64,000 nucleotides of DNA. Source: Sipunculus nudus. Lineage: Eukaryota; Annelida; Sipuncula; Golfingiida; Sipunculidae. The notes beneath the pieces were generated by a model, which saw nothing but the letters and a program-made list of their open reading frames with translations, was not told where the DNA came from and made no database searches. Positions 49,101 to 63,012 of the stretch are shown here, piece after piece. Location of the stretch: contig CM049322.1 in NCBI GenBank assembly GCA_026874595.1, positions 21,611,400 to 21,675,399 on the forward strand. The letters are read 5' to 3'. Position numbers and translations under genes: made by a program. The stretch's first letter is position 1; each line of letters starts with the position of its first letter.

Positions 49101-52003
49101 TGAAAAGCTCTCTTCTTTCTACTGTTAGCTCTTGCCAAATGTTGAGTTTCTTCAAATGCGTCCTCGTATGTTTTATTTCCTGGGGCCACAAAGTTTAAGT
49201 CTGTTTCTTGGATTTTTCTAGCAGCTTCTTCATCCATCGATTGTCCCTCTTTTAATCCCTGTTCTATCTGCCGTGCTATTGGATCAGCTGAAAAAGGTAA
49301 GGATAATCATGACATCCCTGACAGTCATTGTAAAGTGATAAGCCGTGTATCCGTGAATACACAACCCGGTAGGCTTTTATGTCAGGGCTGGCACGTGAGA
49401 CTGAGTCGTGATAAGAGTCAAGTCAGGACAGGTACTGGACTGGCAACTCAGTTGCTTTGATATCGAGTTAAACAGCAGATTGTCTTAACATTACTCGAGA
49501 AATAGATTAACATAATGAATACATGTTAACTCACAAACCAAACAGAAAATTCGTCTCTATGGTAACGAGTCATTTCCTGTGTCGCGCACACTATGGCTAC
49601 CGTCCAGTAATCCGCACTAGCTTAGAAACCAGTCCAGTAATAGTGGGATGTGAAAATACAACAAATATAGAGAGGAAATTTCAAATATTCTCATCTAAAA
49701 TATTCTTATTATAAAGGACGGCGAAGGATCTGTGTCCCAATCAGAAGTATTCTTTTGTGTTGATGTATTGTGAGAGTAATATGCTGCTTCTCTTTGGAAT
49801 CGGCTCCGTTGCATAGCATTTAAAAAAACTAAGATAGCTGAAGTAGTAATTAATCTGTTTCGCAGGGTCTGCAGTCCAAGAGAGATAAGTAAAAGAGGAA
49901 CTGATGCGAACATAATGCCACTGACAACAATCGCTTTATCACCCAGTATGCAATGGAAAAATAGAACATTAACATGGGACGATAATAGGTATTAAAAGAG
50001 GTATGTCAGGAAACCCAGAGATTGTGCAAGGTACGTTCAAGCATTACATTGTACTTATTGTGAGGTACACAGAAGGGCCTTAAGTTTTTATACTTTTATA
50101 CTTGCATTGTTTTACTCGCACGTGGAAAAGTACCCTTTGAGTACGCTATGGAGACGAAAGACGAAGATACGGGAAACCACTTGCCAATATATCTAAGAAA
50201 GAACGGACAAACTGCGATAGATGTGTGGATTTTCCCATGAGGACGGCCCAGTGAAACATCGAATGAACTATGATGGGAAAATCAGAATCAGAGGGCTTGA
50301 AAAAGCGCTAATGTTAATACCAACTGACACCAATGAGCTTCTTTGCAGTAAAAGGGCCTATACCAAGTCATGGAGCAGCTGAATAGGCGCTACTATCAAT
50401 GTGACGTCAAAATAGAGCGTTCTTGTCAACTTTATATGGAAGAACATCAATAAGAAATCAAAAACAACAAGGACTGTGACATATATGTGGGACTGCAGTA
50501 GAACGTTGTTCAAAGTGCTCAGTTATGCAGTGAAGTATATGTATATTGATACAACACTAAACATAGAAGATGCATGTTGTCCGTTACAGACCAAGGAGAA
50601 AGTGAGAGGCATAAATCATCGTACACACCTCAGAAGGAGAAAAGTGAACAGGCCGGACAGAAGAGGAAGACGAACATCACCGAACCGTCGTTATACAACT
50701 CCGAGGATAATCAGTTTTGAGCCTGGTTGATCTAACAGGTACTGTATCGAGACCGGCTTTTGTGGCTCAGAGGAACAACACGTCTCAAAGCCGGGAGATC
50801 GTGAGTTCAAATCTTAACCGAAACTGTGAGATTGCTCAAGGTCTGCCTTCACCGAGGCTGAGCGCTCTGTTGACTTAATGGAAAAGCCGTGCCCAAGGGC
50901 GGTGTTTCATTCACGAACGAGTGCTTCCTCGGTAGCATGAACCAGCGATTAGACGATCAAATGCGCAGGACCTGCAGTTGCATGAGTCACCTGCCCCGGA
51001 TAACATCAGGATATAAATTGTTAGAAAGCAGGTGCTACTACCTTGTCACTAAGCCCCGAAAACAGAATGAAATTCTGAAGATGTACATATACTTATAGCT
51101 AAGCTTTAGCATTAAAATGGAGACGGATACCTACAACAAAATATTTAAAACAAAGGTACTATATCGATTATCCCAAAATGAACGCTAAACTGTATTTGAT
51201 GAAAAGTCTAAGCGAAAGATGTTTATATAGGAAATCTAGAAAAATATGTCTATTTTAATCAAATGTATTTGTCGAATAGATATTGGTAAGTTGGAACGAG
51301 AGCTTTCCAATAGCATTTCACAGCATTCCTGACTGATCATGTATATAAGCACAGTTTCATGTGCACATTAAATAATAAACCTTTGTACACTCTGGGGTAT
51401 TATTATAAAGAATCATTACTTATCAGACATACAAAACAGTTTACAAATGTTCCAGGCTAACAATACTTTTGGAGAGGATATTCTGTTCTACCTCATAGGA
51501 TATTGACAAATACTTCTGTCGACTCGCGTCCCGTTTCATCAATAATAATACCTCACTGTCATTATAGTCAATAAACAAAATAGCTTACCTATATCTTCAT
51601 TATAACTCAATCCAGCTTTGAAAACTAAATGCCCGCAGTTGGTCATATTATCACACAGACAGTTCATATATTCGAGCACATCAGCCGAATACATAGCTCC
51701 AGGGGAGGCGGACCGTCGCATACGTGTATGGTCTATAAACAAAAGAAGCGATAACTAAAACTAGTTTTATTCACCTTAAAAAAAGATTTAAAACACCATT
51801 TTATAAAGTGTATATTATCACAAAAAAATAAACAAAGACAAGTATAGAGATATTTATTACCCGTGGAAATGATAATGAAATATAATTAAAATAATAATAA
51901 TAATAATATAATAATAAAAATAATAATAATAATTATAATAATAATAATAAAAAGATGAAGAGGACGAAGAAAGTGAATGGTGATTATTACCATAATATAA
52001 TAA

Positions 52004-52061
<58 letters not shown>

Positions 52062-52373
52062 CACAGAAATAGTCAGTTTGCTATGACAATAAAATCGAAT
52101 CCATCTCCCTATACTCTGTGGGAGTAAATGGAATTAGTAAATGTCATCAGAGTTTGAAACCATATGCTGGAACCAACTTCATCTCTCGGCGATGGGCTGC
52201 CTCGATTGATTATGTATGCAATAAAAATTATGTGTAACATAATCATTTTACCGGATTTAATAAGTGAAGCACATATGACAAGAAAAACACCAAGAAAATC
52301 CAACATCCCGTAATTTATCAATATAAAAGCTAGATATTGACTTCGAAATAATGTAGCCCCCGCTTAACTTCTT

Positions 52374-52466
<93 letters not shown>

Positions 52467-55400
52467 AATGAAAGTAAAATAAATATGTTACCATATTTGT
52501 GCTTTTCCGGGCAGTATTTCAGTAGCTCTGCATTGAAATCTTCAATCTCTTTCTCTGATGGTAAGTCGTCATCCCCAGGATCACCAAGGTTGTCTCCTTC
52601 AAACAAACTACGTACTCCACGCAGCTGACTATTGCATTTACGTTCAACTCCTATCGACTTTCCACGCTCCAGACAGAGCACTTCTTGTAACATTTCAACG
52701 TCTAGATCTTCAACCCTGAGGGAGTATCATCCAAACGTAATGCATAGAATTTGACATTGTTCAGCGGATAAAAATAACAAGTTGGATTCATTAGATTGTG
52801 TTTCATAGGACACCGTATGTTCATGCATTTTCAAAAAAAAGCTGGCACCGTGCACCGTTGTTTGCTGAGTCACTGACCATTTATTTTTTACTTACAATTT
52901 CTTTTGAATAGGATTCAATAAACATTAAATTGAAAATAATAATTGGTAAGACCAACAATATAACATTACTGTCATGGACTCTGTTATAACGCGCCTGTGT
53001 ACACGGTCATAGGCATCTGTCATAAGTGCTGCGGTTGCACCCCGCAGTGATTTCATGTATGTAGTTCCAGTAAAGCCCGTCATGGCAGCTTGTTTTTATT
53101 CTTCATGATCAGACATATAAAACGGCCCAATACCATCACATAACATGGTGGCAGCGGAAACAAAACCTGCAAACAACACGAGTGATAAGTATTGTTTCAA
53201 ACTGTCATAATCATGATCAGCCCCATTACGCTGATATGTGTACTCGCAACGCTCAAGCTCATATCGCTTCACGTGAGAGCGGCACCGCGTGAACGGTGAC
53301 GATAATAAGTGCATTTACAAGTGCTTACAGCAATACTTAAAGAGACTCGCTAATCGACGCTAAGACTTTGTTTAATTCACCATTAACCAAAATGGATAGT
53401 GTCCCAAGGATGGACTGGGCAGTGCCCAACCCTGCAGAGTCATTTCAACTGTTTAGACAACGCATGGAACTGTATTTTATAGCAAAGAAAATCGCATCAG
53501 CTGATCAGGTGGCTCATATCCTATTGCAAGTCGGCAACGAAGGTCTACGCAGATATAATTCGTGGTCACTCTCTGAAGATGACAAGAAAGACCCTAGCAA
53601 AATATTTGCAAAGTTTGAAGAACAACTAGAGCCATCAGAAAATTATAGAGTTAGCCCTCTTAAGCTAATGTTCTACAGACAGAAGCCAGATGAAAGTCTA
53701 GACGACTTTATCAACAGATGCCGTTTGCTAGCATTGAAGTGTGATTTCACTGATAGTGAAATGAATGAAAGGCTCATTGAACTGATAATAGCCAGCACTC
53801 AGATTCCAGAGTACCAGAAAGAATTGCTGGGAAAAGATAAACAATATACATAAGAAGAAGCTGTTAGGCTAGGACGCACATATGAAGCAGCAGCTTCTCA
53901 TGTGACGCAGCTTAAACACATAGGAGCTACAAGCACAACCACAGTGCATAGTATATCCCAGGGTCATACCAGAAATAGCAAGTGTCTCAACTGTGCCCCG
54001 CAGCATCCTTCTCGCCCCAAAGAACTTTGTCCTGCTTATGGATCAGGGTGTAGACGTTGTGGAAAGTATAACCATTGGGGTAAATGCTGCATGTCAAAGC
54101 AAGCACATACATATAGAAAAAACAGAGGGACCCCTGGCCAAGGTCACAAGGATACCCCTGGCCAAGGTCATAAGAGTAAGCCAGAAGAGCATAAGTCCCA
54201 TCAGTCAAGGTCAAGTAACAGAAATGCCACTTACAAACAAGGCCAATATAGACAGGCAAACCCCAGGAATGTTCATGCTATACAGACAGAGCAACAAGAT
54301 GCAGATGCGCTTACACAGTCATTTGAAACTTTAACATTCAATGAAGTGAAAGTTTCGGCATGGTGTTTAGAAAGTACTTATCGTGATGAGGCCTACGCAC
54401 AGATAAATGTGAAATTAAATAACAGGCCTGGAACACAATCTACAGCTCAAGGGAATACCTTGCCATTACGGATATTCAGAAATATGTATCCTGAACTAAC
54501 AAACGGTAAGGGCCTTCCAGTGCATACAGTAGCCGCTACAGCAGGTGACACGCGACTTACCGCATACAATGGTACAGCCATTACATGTCATGGGATTGTA
54601 GATATAGACTGTAGTTACATCAAATCCCCATGGGCAACAACTAAGTGTTATATTGTTGATGTAGCAGGTCCTGCAGTATTAGGACCACCTTCATGTGAAA
54701 AGCTAAAGTTGGTGACTTTACACTGCACAGTCACATCAAAGCTACAAACACATACAAATCAGTCAACTGTGCAGAAAACACAAGACAACACACGTACAGT
54801 CAATACTATTGATGAACGGAAACAAATGTGCCCAGAACAGTTTGATCACATAGGATGTCTTCCAGGTGAAGTTAAATTAGTCGTTGATCCGGAGGTTCCT
54901 CCACATATCAATCCATCACGGTGGTAAATGACATTATTCGCAAAGCTCAAGAGAACGAACCAACAGAATGGGTTTCTAGTCTTGCCTACTCGAAGAAAAT
55001 GGATGGCAGTCTGAGGGTCTGCCTAGATCCTAAATTCTTGAATCGTGCATTGAAACGACCACATCACAAGATTCCTACATTAGAGGAACTAAACCACAAA
55101 TTTGCAGGCGCAAGATATTTCTCGAAACTAGACGCGAAATCCGGGTACTGGAGTATCCAACTTCACAAAGACTCACAGCTGCTTACAACATTCCAGTCTC
55201 CATATAATAGATATGCATTCAAGAGACTACCTTTTGGCCTATCTGCTTCACAAGACATATTCCAGTGTAAAATGGACATGATTCTTGAACAGCGTGATGG
55301 AGCAGAAGGAATAGCTGATGATGTAGTTGTTTATGGTGCTACAGAGGCAGAGCACGACAAAAATCTTCACCAGCTAATGAACGTAGCTGCTAGAAATGGA

Positions 55401-58400
55401 CTTGTCTTCAATTCAGATAAGTGCCTGATCAAACAGAACAGTATTGGATTCTATGGTCTTGTTTATGGTGCTGATGGCATCAAACCTGATCCAGCTTAGA
55501 TTCAAGATCTCAACGATATGCCAACTCCTGACAAAAAAGAGCTACAACAATTCTTGGGTCTAGTGACATTCTTTAGTCCATTCATACCTAATCTTGCTGA
55601 GAAAACAGCTGTACTCAGAGATCTTCTAAAAGAAGATAGTGCATACATATGGGAGTCACATCATCAGAGTTGTTTTGAATTCCTCAAATGTGTGGTGACC
55701 AAGGAGTCAAGGCTACAATACTTTGATGTTTCCAGTACAAACAGACGCAAGCCTTCGTGGACTTGGAGCTGCTTTGTTTCAAGAGCAAGCAACTGATGTT
55801 CTCCTACCAGTAGCATATGCATCGAAGACTCTCTCCGATGCAGAGAAACGCTATGCATGTATAGAAAGAGAACTACTGGCAATTGTGTTCGGCACACAAC
55901 GCTTTCATACCTACCTGTATGGACGCCCATTCAAGGTCATAACAGACCACAAGCCACTGGTGTCAATCATTCAAAAAGGCTTAGTCAACTCACCACCTCG
56001 CCTGCAGAGAATGCTTCTTAAGCTACAAGGTTTTAATATGCAAGTAGAGTACAAACCTGGGAAGGATATCGTCGTGGCAGATACCCTGTCTCGATTACCC
56101 AGTCAACACAACACTCAAAGCATTGATTTAGACATTCGTGTTGATTTCGTCAGATTCTCCAATGAGAAAATACAACAGCTAAAACAAGAAACAACATCAG
56201 ATGCAGTGTTACAGGAGCTGATACAAACCATAATATCTGGATGGCCACAGACCATCAGGGATCTACCAGTCAATATCAGACCATACTGGTCCTTCAGGGA
56301 TGAGCTTGCGGTGGAAGATAGCATAATCTTGAAAGGATCTAGATTGCTCATACTGAGAAGTATGCAAAGTTCAAGACTAGAGCAGTTACACTATTGTCAC
56401 TTAGGAGTGGAAAAAAACTAGGCTTCGAGCTAAAGACTCTGTCTATTGGATTAACATCTACCGAGATATTGAAAGAACAGTGAAGGAATGTGCTGTTTGT
56501 CAAGAGAATCGCCCAGCACAGCAAAATGAAACACTCCAGCCACACGATGTACCAAGTAGACCGTGGGAAGTCGTTGGTACTGACATGTTTCATTTCGACG
56601 ACTCAGAATGGTTGATTATAGCTGATTATTACTCAAAATTCCCTGTGATACGTAGGATGCCACAGCCGTGTTACAGTTCAACTGTTATCAGTACAAGCAA
56701 ACAGATATTCAGTGAAATGAGTATCCCGTCACGTGTTGTTTCCGACAATGGTCCACATTTCGCTAGTGCACACTACAAGGAATTCGCTGATTTATGGTGC
56801 TTTACACACATTATCTCCTCACCAAGATATCCGCGTTCTAATGGTTTTGTTGAACGTCAGATACAGACTGTTAGACAGGTTCTTCAGAAAGCTGAACAGA
56901 GTGGTCAGGAACCTGAGCTCGCGATGCTGTATCTCAGAACAACACCTCTCGACAGTCAACTGCCAAGCCCTACCGAGCTTTTGATGGGTAGGAAAGCTCA
57001 GTCGCTTCTACCTACAAAGATCACTGAACAACGTCGTGATCATGATGAGTTACAATCCAAACTCGTGGAACGACAAAATATGATGACAGAAATACATGAC
57101 AACCATGCAAGAGATCTTGCACCTTTACATGTTGGTCAAGCCGTGTATTTCCAAAATCCAAATAGCATATGGACACCAGCAACAGTAATAGATAAAGCCC
57201 CAGAGCCAAGGTCGTATATACTTCAAACTGCAGATGGTCAAATTTTACGTCGAAATCGTGTTCACATCAGAGATTCTTCCGTGTCTACAGTAACAGTTAC
57301 GCAGTATCCATCTGTCCAACGGATTATCAGTCCACCTGTCCCTATATTGCGTGAGCAAGTACAACCTCCTGATGTCAGTGATCCTAGTACACATGGTGAA
57401 CCACAGATGGACAGTAACAGTCTTCGTTCCAGTAACATTCAGTCACCCAACACATCATATACCACACGTTACGGTAGAGTTATAAAACGTCCACAGCGAT
57501 ACGAGGACTGAGTGATTTTTATGTTCACATGTTTGCATGCACCTCCATGCTATAACCTTAAGCACTACATTTTATTTTCCTGCATGTTACATAAGCTTAG
57601 TAGAGACATTCCTGGTATATAACATTTTTTGACAAGGGGGATGTCATGCACTTTGTTATAACGCGCCTTTGTACACGGTCATAGGCACCTGTCATAAGTG
57701 CTGCGGTAGCACCGCGCAGTGATTTCATGTATGTAGTTCCAGTAAAGCCCGTCATGGCAGCTTGTTGTTATTCTTCATGATCGGACATATACAACGGCCC
57801 AAAACCATCACATAGCAATTACCTTTATCAAAAGAAACAGTGCCTACATTTTCAAACCTGAATTTTTTGTTGCTGTGCAAAATAGGACAACCATTGATAA
57901 AAAAATGCAGCTTTCATCGATATCTCCAGAACTAACCAAGATAACTGACCCTGGGCCTGGGTTTTCTTGGTCAAAGATACAAATGAAACAATACTTACAA
58001 GGCGAATATGTCAATATGTCAGGAACTCAGCATTAATGACCAAACATTTTGTCTATACATGATTTTTTAGGGTAAAAGTTTCAAGTGAAAATTTGTAAAG
58101 AAACGTTTTGTCCGTGTTTTAAGTTTTACATGCAAATCAGGTCCAAATGATGAAACCCTGTTTGCTTCAGTGTTTGAGCTGTAACTATGGTAACTGGTAA
58201 AACCTGATATCCTAGGTCTTTTTTATCCAAGATTATTTAAAGAAAAAAGTGATATAATCCTCCTCATAATCAAAAGAAATAACCCTAAATTTTACTTCAA
58301 CATTATACTTAAACTTTGTTTTTACGGGTTCTTGAAAAAAACTTGAAAATAAGATTTTATGTGTATTTTAGTTTTTGTTCACAAATTAAGGATTTCCTGT

Positions 58401-61400
58401 AAGAAACAACAATTCTACCATATTTCAGTTAGAAATGATCAGGCTTGTTGACTAGGACGTAGTGCAGCGGCCGAAGCTTTAGTTATTGGTACAGAAGGGA
58501 CACATTTCTTTCCGAAATACTCCAACCAAGGGAAATGCCGAAAACGCGCCAGTGCCTCGGAGCTTCCCTCCGATGTCTTCATGCTACATTAAAACCGTGT
58601 TATTCGGAGCCCCTTGCATATAAAACCTTTAATCAGATACTCTAACAGTAGTAAAGAAAACCTAATTACATGTTATTTTATCATGCCATTCCCTTCCTAT
58701 GCACAGTACATCTTCAGATGGGAACAAATCCTTAAAAAAACATGATATTTTGGACCTTTATTTTTAGTCAAGCAAAATGCTACATATGAAAAAAAATCAG
58801 TCTGACTTGTGATATAAACTGGTCAATAGGTCATGACATCGCTTTTAACTGTCAAAACTCTACCTAAGTTTTGGATCACGCCGATCACGTGTATAGCATC
58901 TGAACTCTCAGGACGACTAAGGCCGGTCATTAGTCCCGTTGAATCCGTGTTAAACAATAAACAATATAATTTAATTTTGGCTGTATTAAACGGAATTAAT
59001 AAACAGAACAAATCATAAAATTTATTTAGTCGCATGCAATCGGTCGAGATTGCCAAACAATGATTGATTCCTGAAGAATTTTAGTCAAGTGACCGATCTT
59101 ACCCGGGTATCCGATATTTGCTGGGTTTACTCTATGCTGGAGAAAGAGGTTTTGCCTCAATGACTGCTTTTTCTTAATATGGAGAACTGAATATCAAGCA
59201 TTGTTTTACTATATCACCCAAGTCTAGATTATATGCATGTCCAGTTACTTTAAAACAGTTTAAAATCCAATTAAGATAATGAAACACATAAAATTTGAGG
59301 AAGGTAGAATTTTCATAGATGGCTGGCCTCATGCATATTGAATTATTTTAAAATACGTTACAAACGTTGCTATAATGGTTTCAGTAGTATCCTCGAGTTT
59401 GAAAGCCTTTGTCAAGACAATGTGTTCGACTTATTATCATGGATAGTTTTCAGAGATCGAGGAAAGCAGGATTTTCATCGATATCCGTCCTAATTTAAAT
59501 ATTAATATAAATTAAGGACTACACCGTTGTTAATGTGACTTCATTTGAATCTTTGACCATGAAAACCTATGTCTTAACACAATACTCGACCAATTATCAG
59601 GGACGGATATTGAGATATTGAAGAAAATTGGATGTTCATCAATGGCGAGTCTAATTTGCTTATTTAAACAATTAATAAAAAGTAATGCAAATGGTTGACA
59701 CCTTTTATAAAAGACTAGCTATGTGTAGAATCTTGTACACTATACTGATCCTCACTAATCCAACGATCCCCTAATTCAGCCAGAAACGACACAACAATAG
59801 ACCCAACAAGCTATGCCATAATCCTTGTGAACTGATCCACACTGGGAACAGCTACCTGAGGAATAGCTTCATTTAACCTGGGGAAGGGGGCCGAACACCC
59901 GAAAGCTTGTGTACAAGAACCTACACATAGCTAGTCTTTTTTAAAAGGTGCCAACCATTTACATTACTTATTTGTAAGTAACAGACTAGCACGGCATTTC
60001 AAAACAATTAATATCTAACAGTCGTCGTGAGAACAACCCAGCTGAATAATATCAGTAGATCTGTACTATCCAATACCATCACAATTTACTTTGACAATTC
60101 ACGGATACCCCCCACTAGCAATTCGACTATATAGAAGAGAATAATACGTAATCCCCTGATTTTATGTTGCAGATGGTGCCAAATTATTTATCTACTATTT
60201 GCAGACAAAATTTATCCCCTCCTCCTTTTTCAAAGACTAGTAATAACGTATGTATTAATATGCTGAATATTGTACCAAACTAAGCAATACCTTTGAGCAG
60301 GGCCAATAAAATATGTAAAAAAAAACGAGTCCACATATTTACAAATTTGTCTTCGGAATTTCGTTGATCGAATAATTTAACAATGTCTTTGCACAAATTA
60401 TGGAGTAGTCTTTAAGAAATGGGATAGATGCAGCCTTCAGCAAATGTCGAATATTTTTGACAAACTAATAGTTATGTATTTAAAGAAAATTTGATTTAGA
60501 AGCATCACTTAAACGGCGACTTTACGTAAATTTATATTTGGCAATTTGATGTTTGCATACAAGGTCTAATGACTTTAAATTTTGCAAAGAATGACAAATT
60601 GATATCAGCTATAACTGTGACAGGAGTTGAATCATTTTGACCGCTCACTGGAAACGCAGTTATTGAAGAATGTTATACCACGTCTCTATCTGTCATTCAT
60701 CAACAGAGTAAAAATAAGACCAAACGGGTTTACACAGCCATGTTGGTGTATTGTAATGCAGATAGATAAGGAATAATAACAATCACTAGGCATCATGACT
60801 TATGTAATTACATAAATATATAATAATTTGTGCGTTTGTTTGTGTCATATACCATTTGGTTGTCTGTTTGCTGGCAAGAAATTGATAATATATGATCCTT
60901 CTAGCGTTAAAATATAATAACATACCTCTCTAGGTTTCCCTCGGACGGCTCTTTCAGAAATTCTTCGCACGCCTGTTCCATGTTCATTGTAAGTTTTGGG
61001 AGATGTCCAGCAGATCGGCGTACCCGAGTTTGTACGTGTTCTTTATCTAATAGATGGCGACACAGTCTACGAAAGTAGAATTAGTAAGACTAAAAAGACA
61101 AACCAAGAATTTTAACGCTGCAAAACAACCTAATTACGATTTACCGTTTAAATAGTTCCATTTAAATAATAATATCATAAAATAAATTATTTCATCTCCT
61201 CAGTTATAGTGGCTCTTAGCTTTCATCCCCTGAGAGACTTGACACATACAGTTTTAAGCCGTGTATATGAATCCTCATAACAAAGCCCTAGCCCTTAAAA
61301 ACGAAATTCACACAAGGTCGTATTCTCGAGAATGTGCGTAGAAACGTCCCTAGCAAATTCTCGGCCATTGCAAAGGTCTATATTATATTTTGTTTAATAA

Positions 61401-62932
61401 AAACCCATTCTTTCATTCGAAATAGAAAGAAACATAACAGAGAGAAAAACTTTTTTATTATATTGACAAAAGAAATTTAGCTGATTTAAGCTGATGAAAA
61501 TGTTTCTGGCTCATGTGAGTGGAATATGACACAATTTAGATCATATTTTTTATGTTACTAAAATATCATGCTGCTTCGTTAATAGAAAGCACTCGCAGAA
61601 CGCATATATATTCTTATATCAGTATTTACATCCAGACCCGCCACAAACTTTAATCAACCCCTCTCCAATTAAAATTAAACAAAACTTGAAAATGGAATGT
61701 GAGGTACATGGAAACTTTTTTTTTAACATCGACTGACTGATGATAAATAATTAGACGAGTGGTAAGCAGACGTTGTGCGAGGATATCATGAGACCAAAGC
61801 ACCATCCAATTATCTTGACAGGAAAAAATTACGAAGTTAAAGGTCAACTAGAGCACTGTGGGAGCGGCCAAGCCAACCATGGGAAAGCGGTAACACAGAG
61901 AAAGGGGTCGAGGTAGTAGACCTCACTGTGTGATCCACCCAAAGCTATTGCATGATTCATTTTCATTCAGCACACAGGAGTTTGTCACGACCACCAACCA
62001 TTATTTAAACGTCATATACAGTGTACACAGCTTAAATGATGCCAACTTCACCGTGACAACAAGACAACATAAATAAATCAAAACTGTTATTTCCATGACT
62101 AAAGAATATATCAAGACATTCCTAAATTTATCTTTATGAAATTTTGTCGAAGACTTGCTCACAGAGAAAGGAAAAAAAAAGGATGCAATTAAGTGGATCA
62201 GTATATTTTTCTGAGATGTTGGACAAAATGGCAAACGAAACAGCAGGGAAATATAAGGGATTTTGGTTGGGCTTCATTTCAAGTTTACCAATCCATTCAA
62301 AATAATTTTTTTCTTCTTTCACCCATGACTCATCCTTTCGCAAAGTATAATTACAGACTATTTGAAACATTAAAAAAAATGATCGGACACACAAACACTC
62401 AACACTTACAAACAAATTCCTGTTGTTCGTAGTTTCCTAATCGTAAACGTGGGGCAATGAAGGGATCGCTAGGTGGCGATTTGATTTATAATTATTATAT
62501 TTATTATTATTATTATTACTATTACTATTACGTACCTTGAGTAGTGGGTGTACACGTTTTGATACCTTTCGTTCTGTGGATGGTTAAAATCATACAACAT
62601 TTCATTCAGATGATACCGCAGTTGACGGTCACCGACGCCTTCGTGAGTACCTTGAACAATAAAGCAAAAGTTTAAAGCTAGACTTCCCCACAGAGAGATC
62701 GCATGCCTGGGCTGATACTGCATTGTCGACCAGTCTTGTACGTAAGAAGTTAATGTTGGATCCAAGCACGACTTGTGGCATTTGAAGCATTGTTTAACAA
62801 GTAATATGCAGACAAAATATCATTTAATGTAAAGCGAAAGCACAAACCATTGCATTTTTATATAAATTTTTGAAGCATATTTTAAAAACTAGTGTACAAA
62901 GAGTATATACATCACCGCTTCCACCACAATGT

Positions 62933-63012
<80 letters not shown>

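Larger units (their letters stand above)
52970..57817 (+). mobile_element. Full-length degenerate Gypsy-type LTR retrotransposon
   Basis: Two 176-base LTRs (52970-53145, 57642-57817) start TGTCATG, end CA, and differ at 11 positions (about 6%). The target duplication is ATTAC on both sides (52965-52969, 57818-57822). A TGGTGGCAGC primer-binding candidate follows the 5' LTR and AAGGGGGA precedes the 3' LTR. The domain order gag, protease, reverse transcriptase, RNase H, integrase is that of Ty3/Gypsy. Several stops and frame breaks make it inactive. It inserted antisense into a mosaic gene intron. No envelope-like frame is seen. Confidence 0.93.

Noticed and set aside
53096-53314. Minus-strand frame across the 5' LTR
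   Set aside because: It is antisense to the retrotransposon leader, and the LTR and primer-site assignment explains the sequence better.
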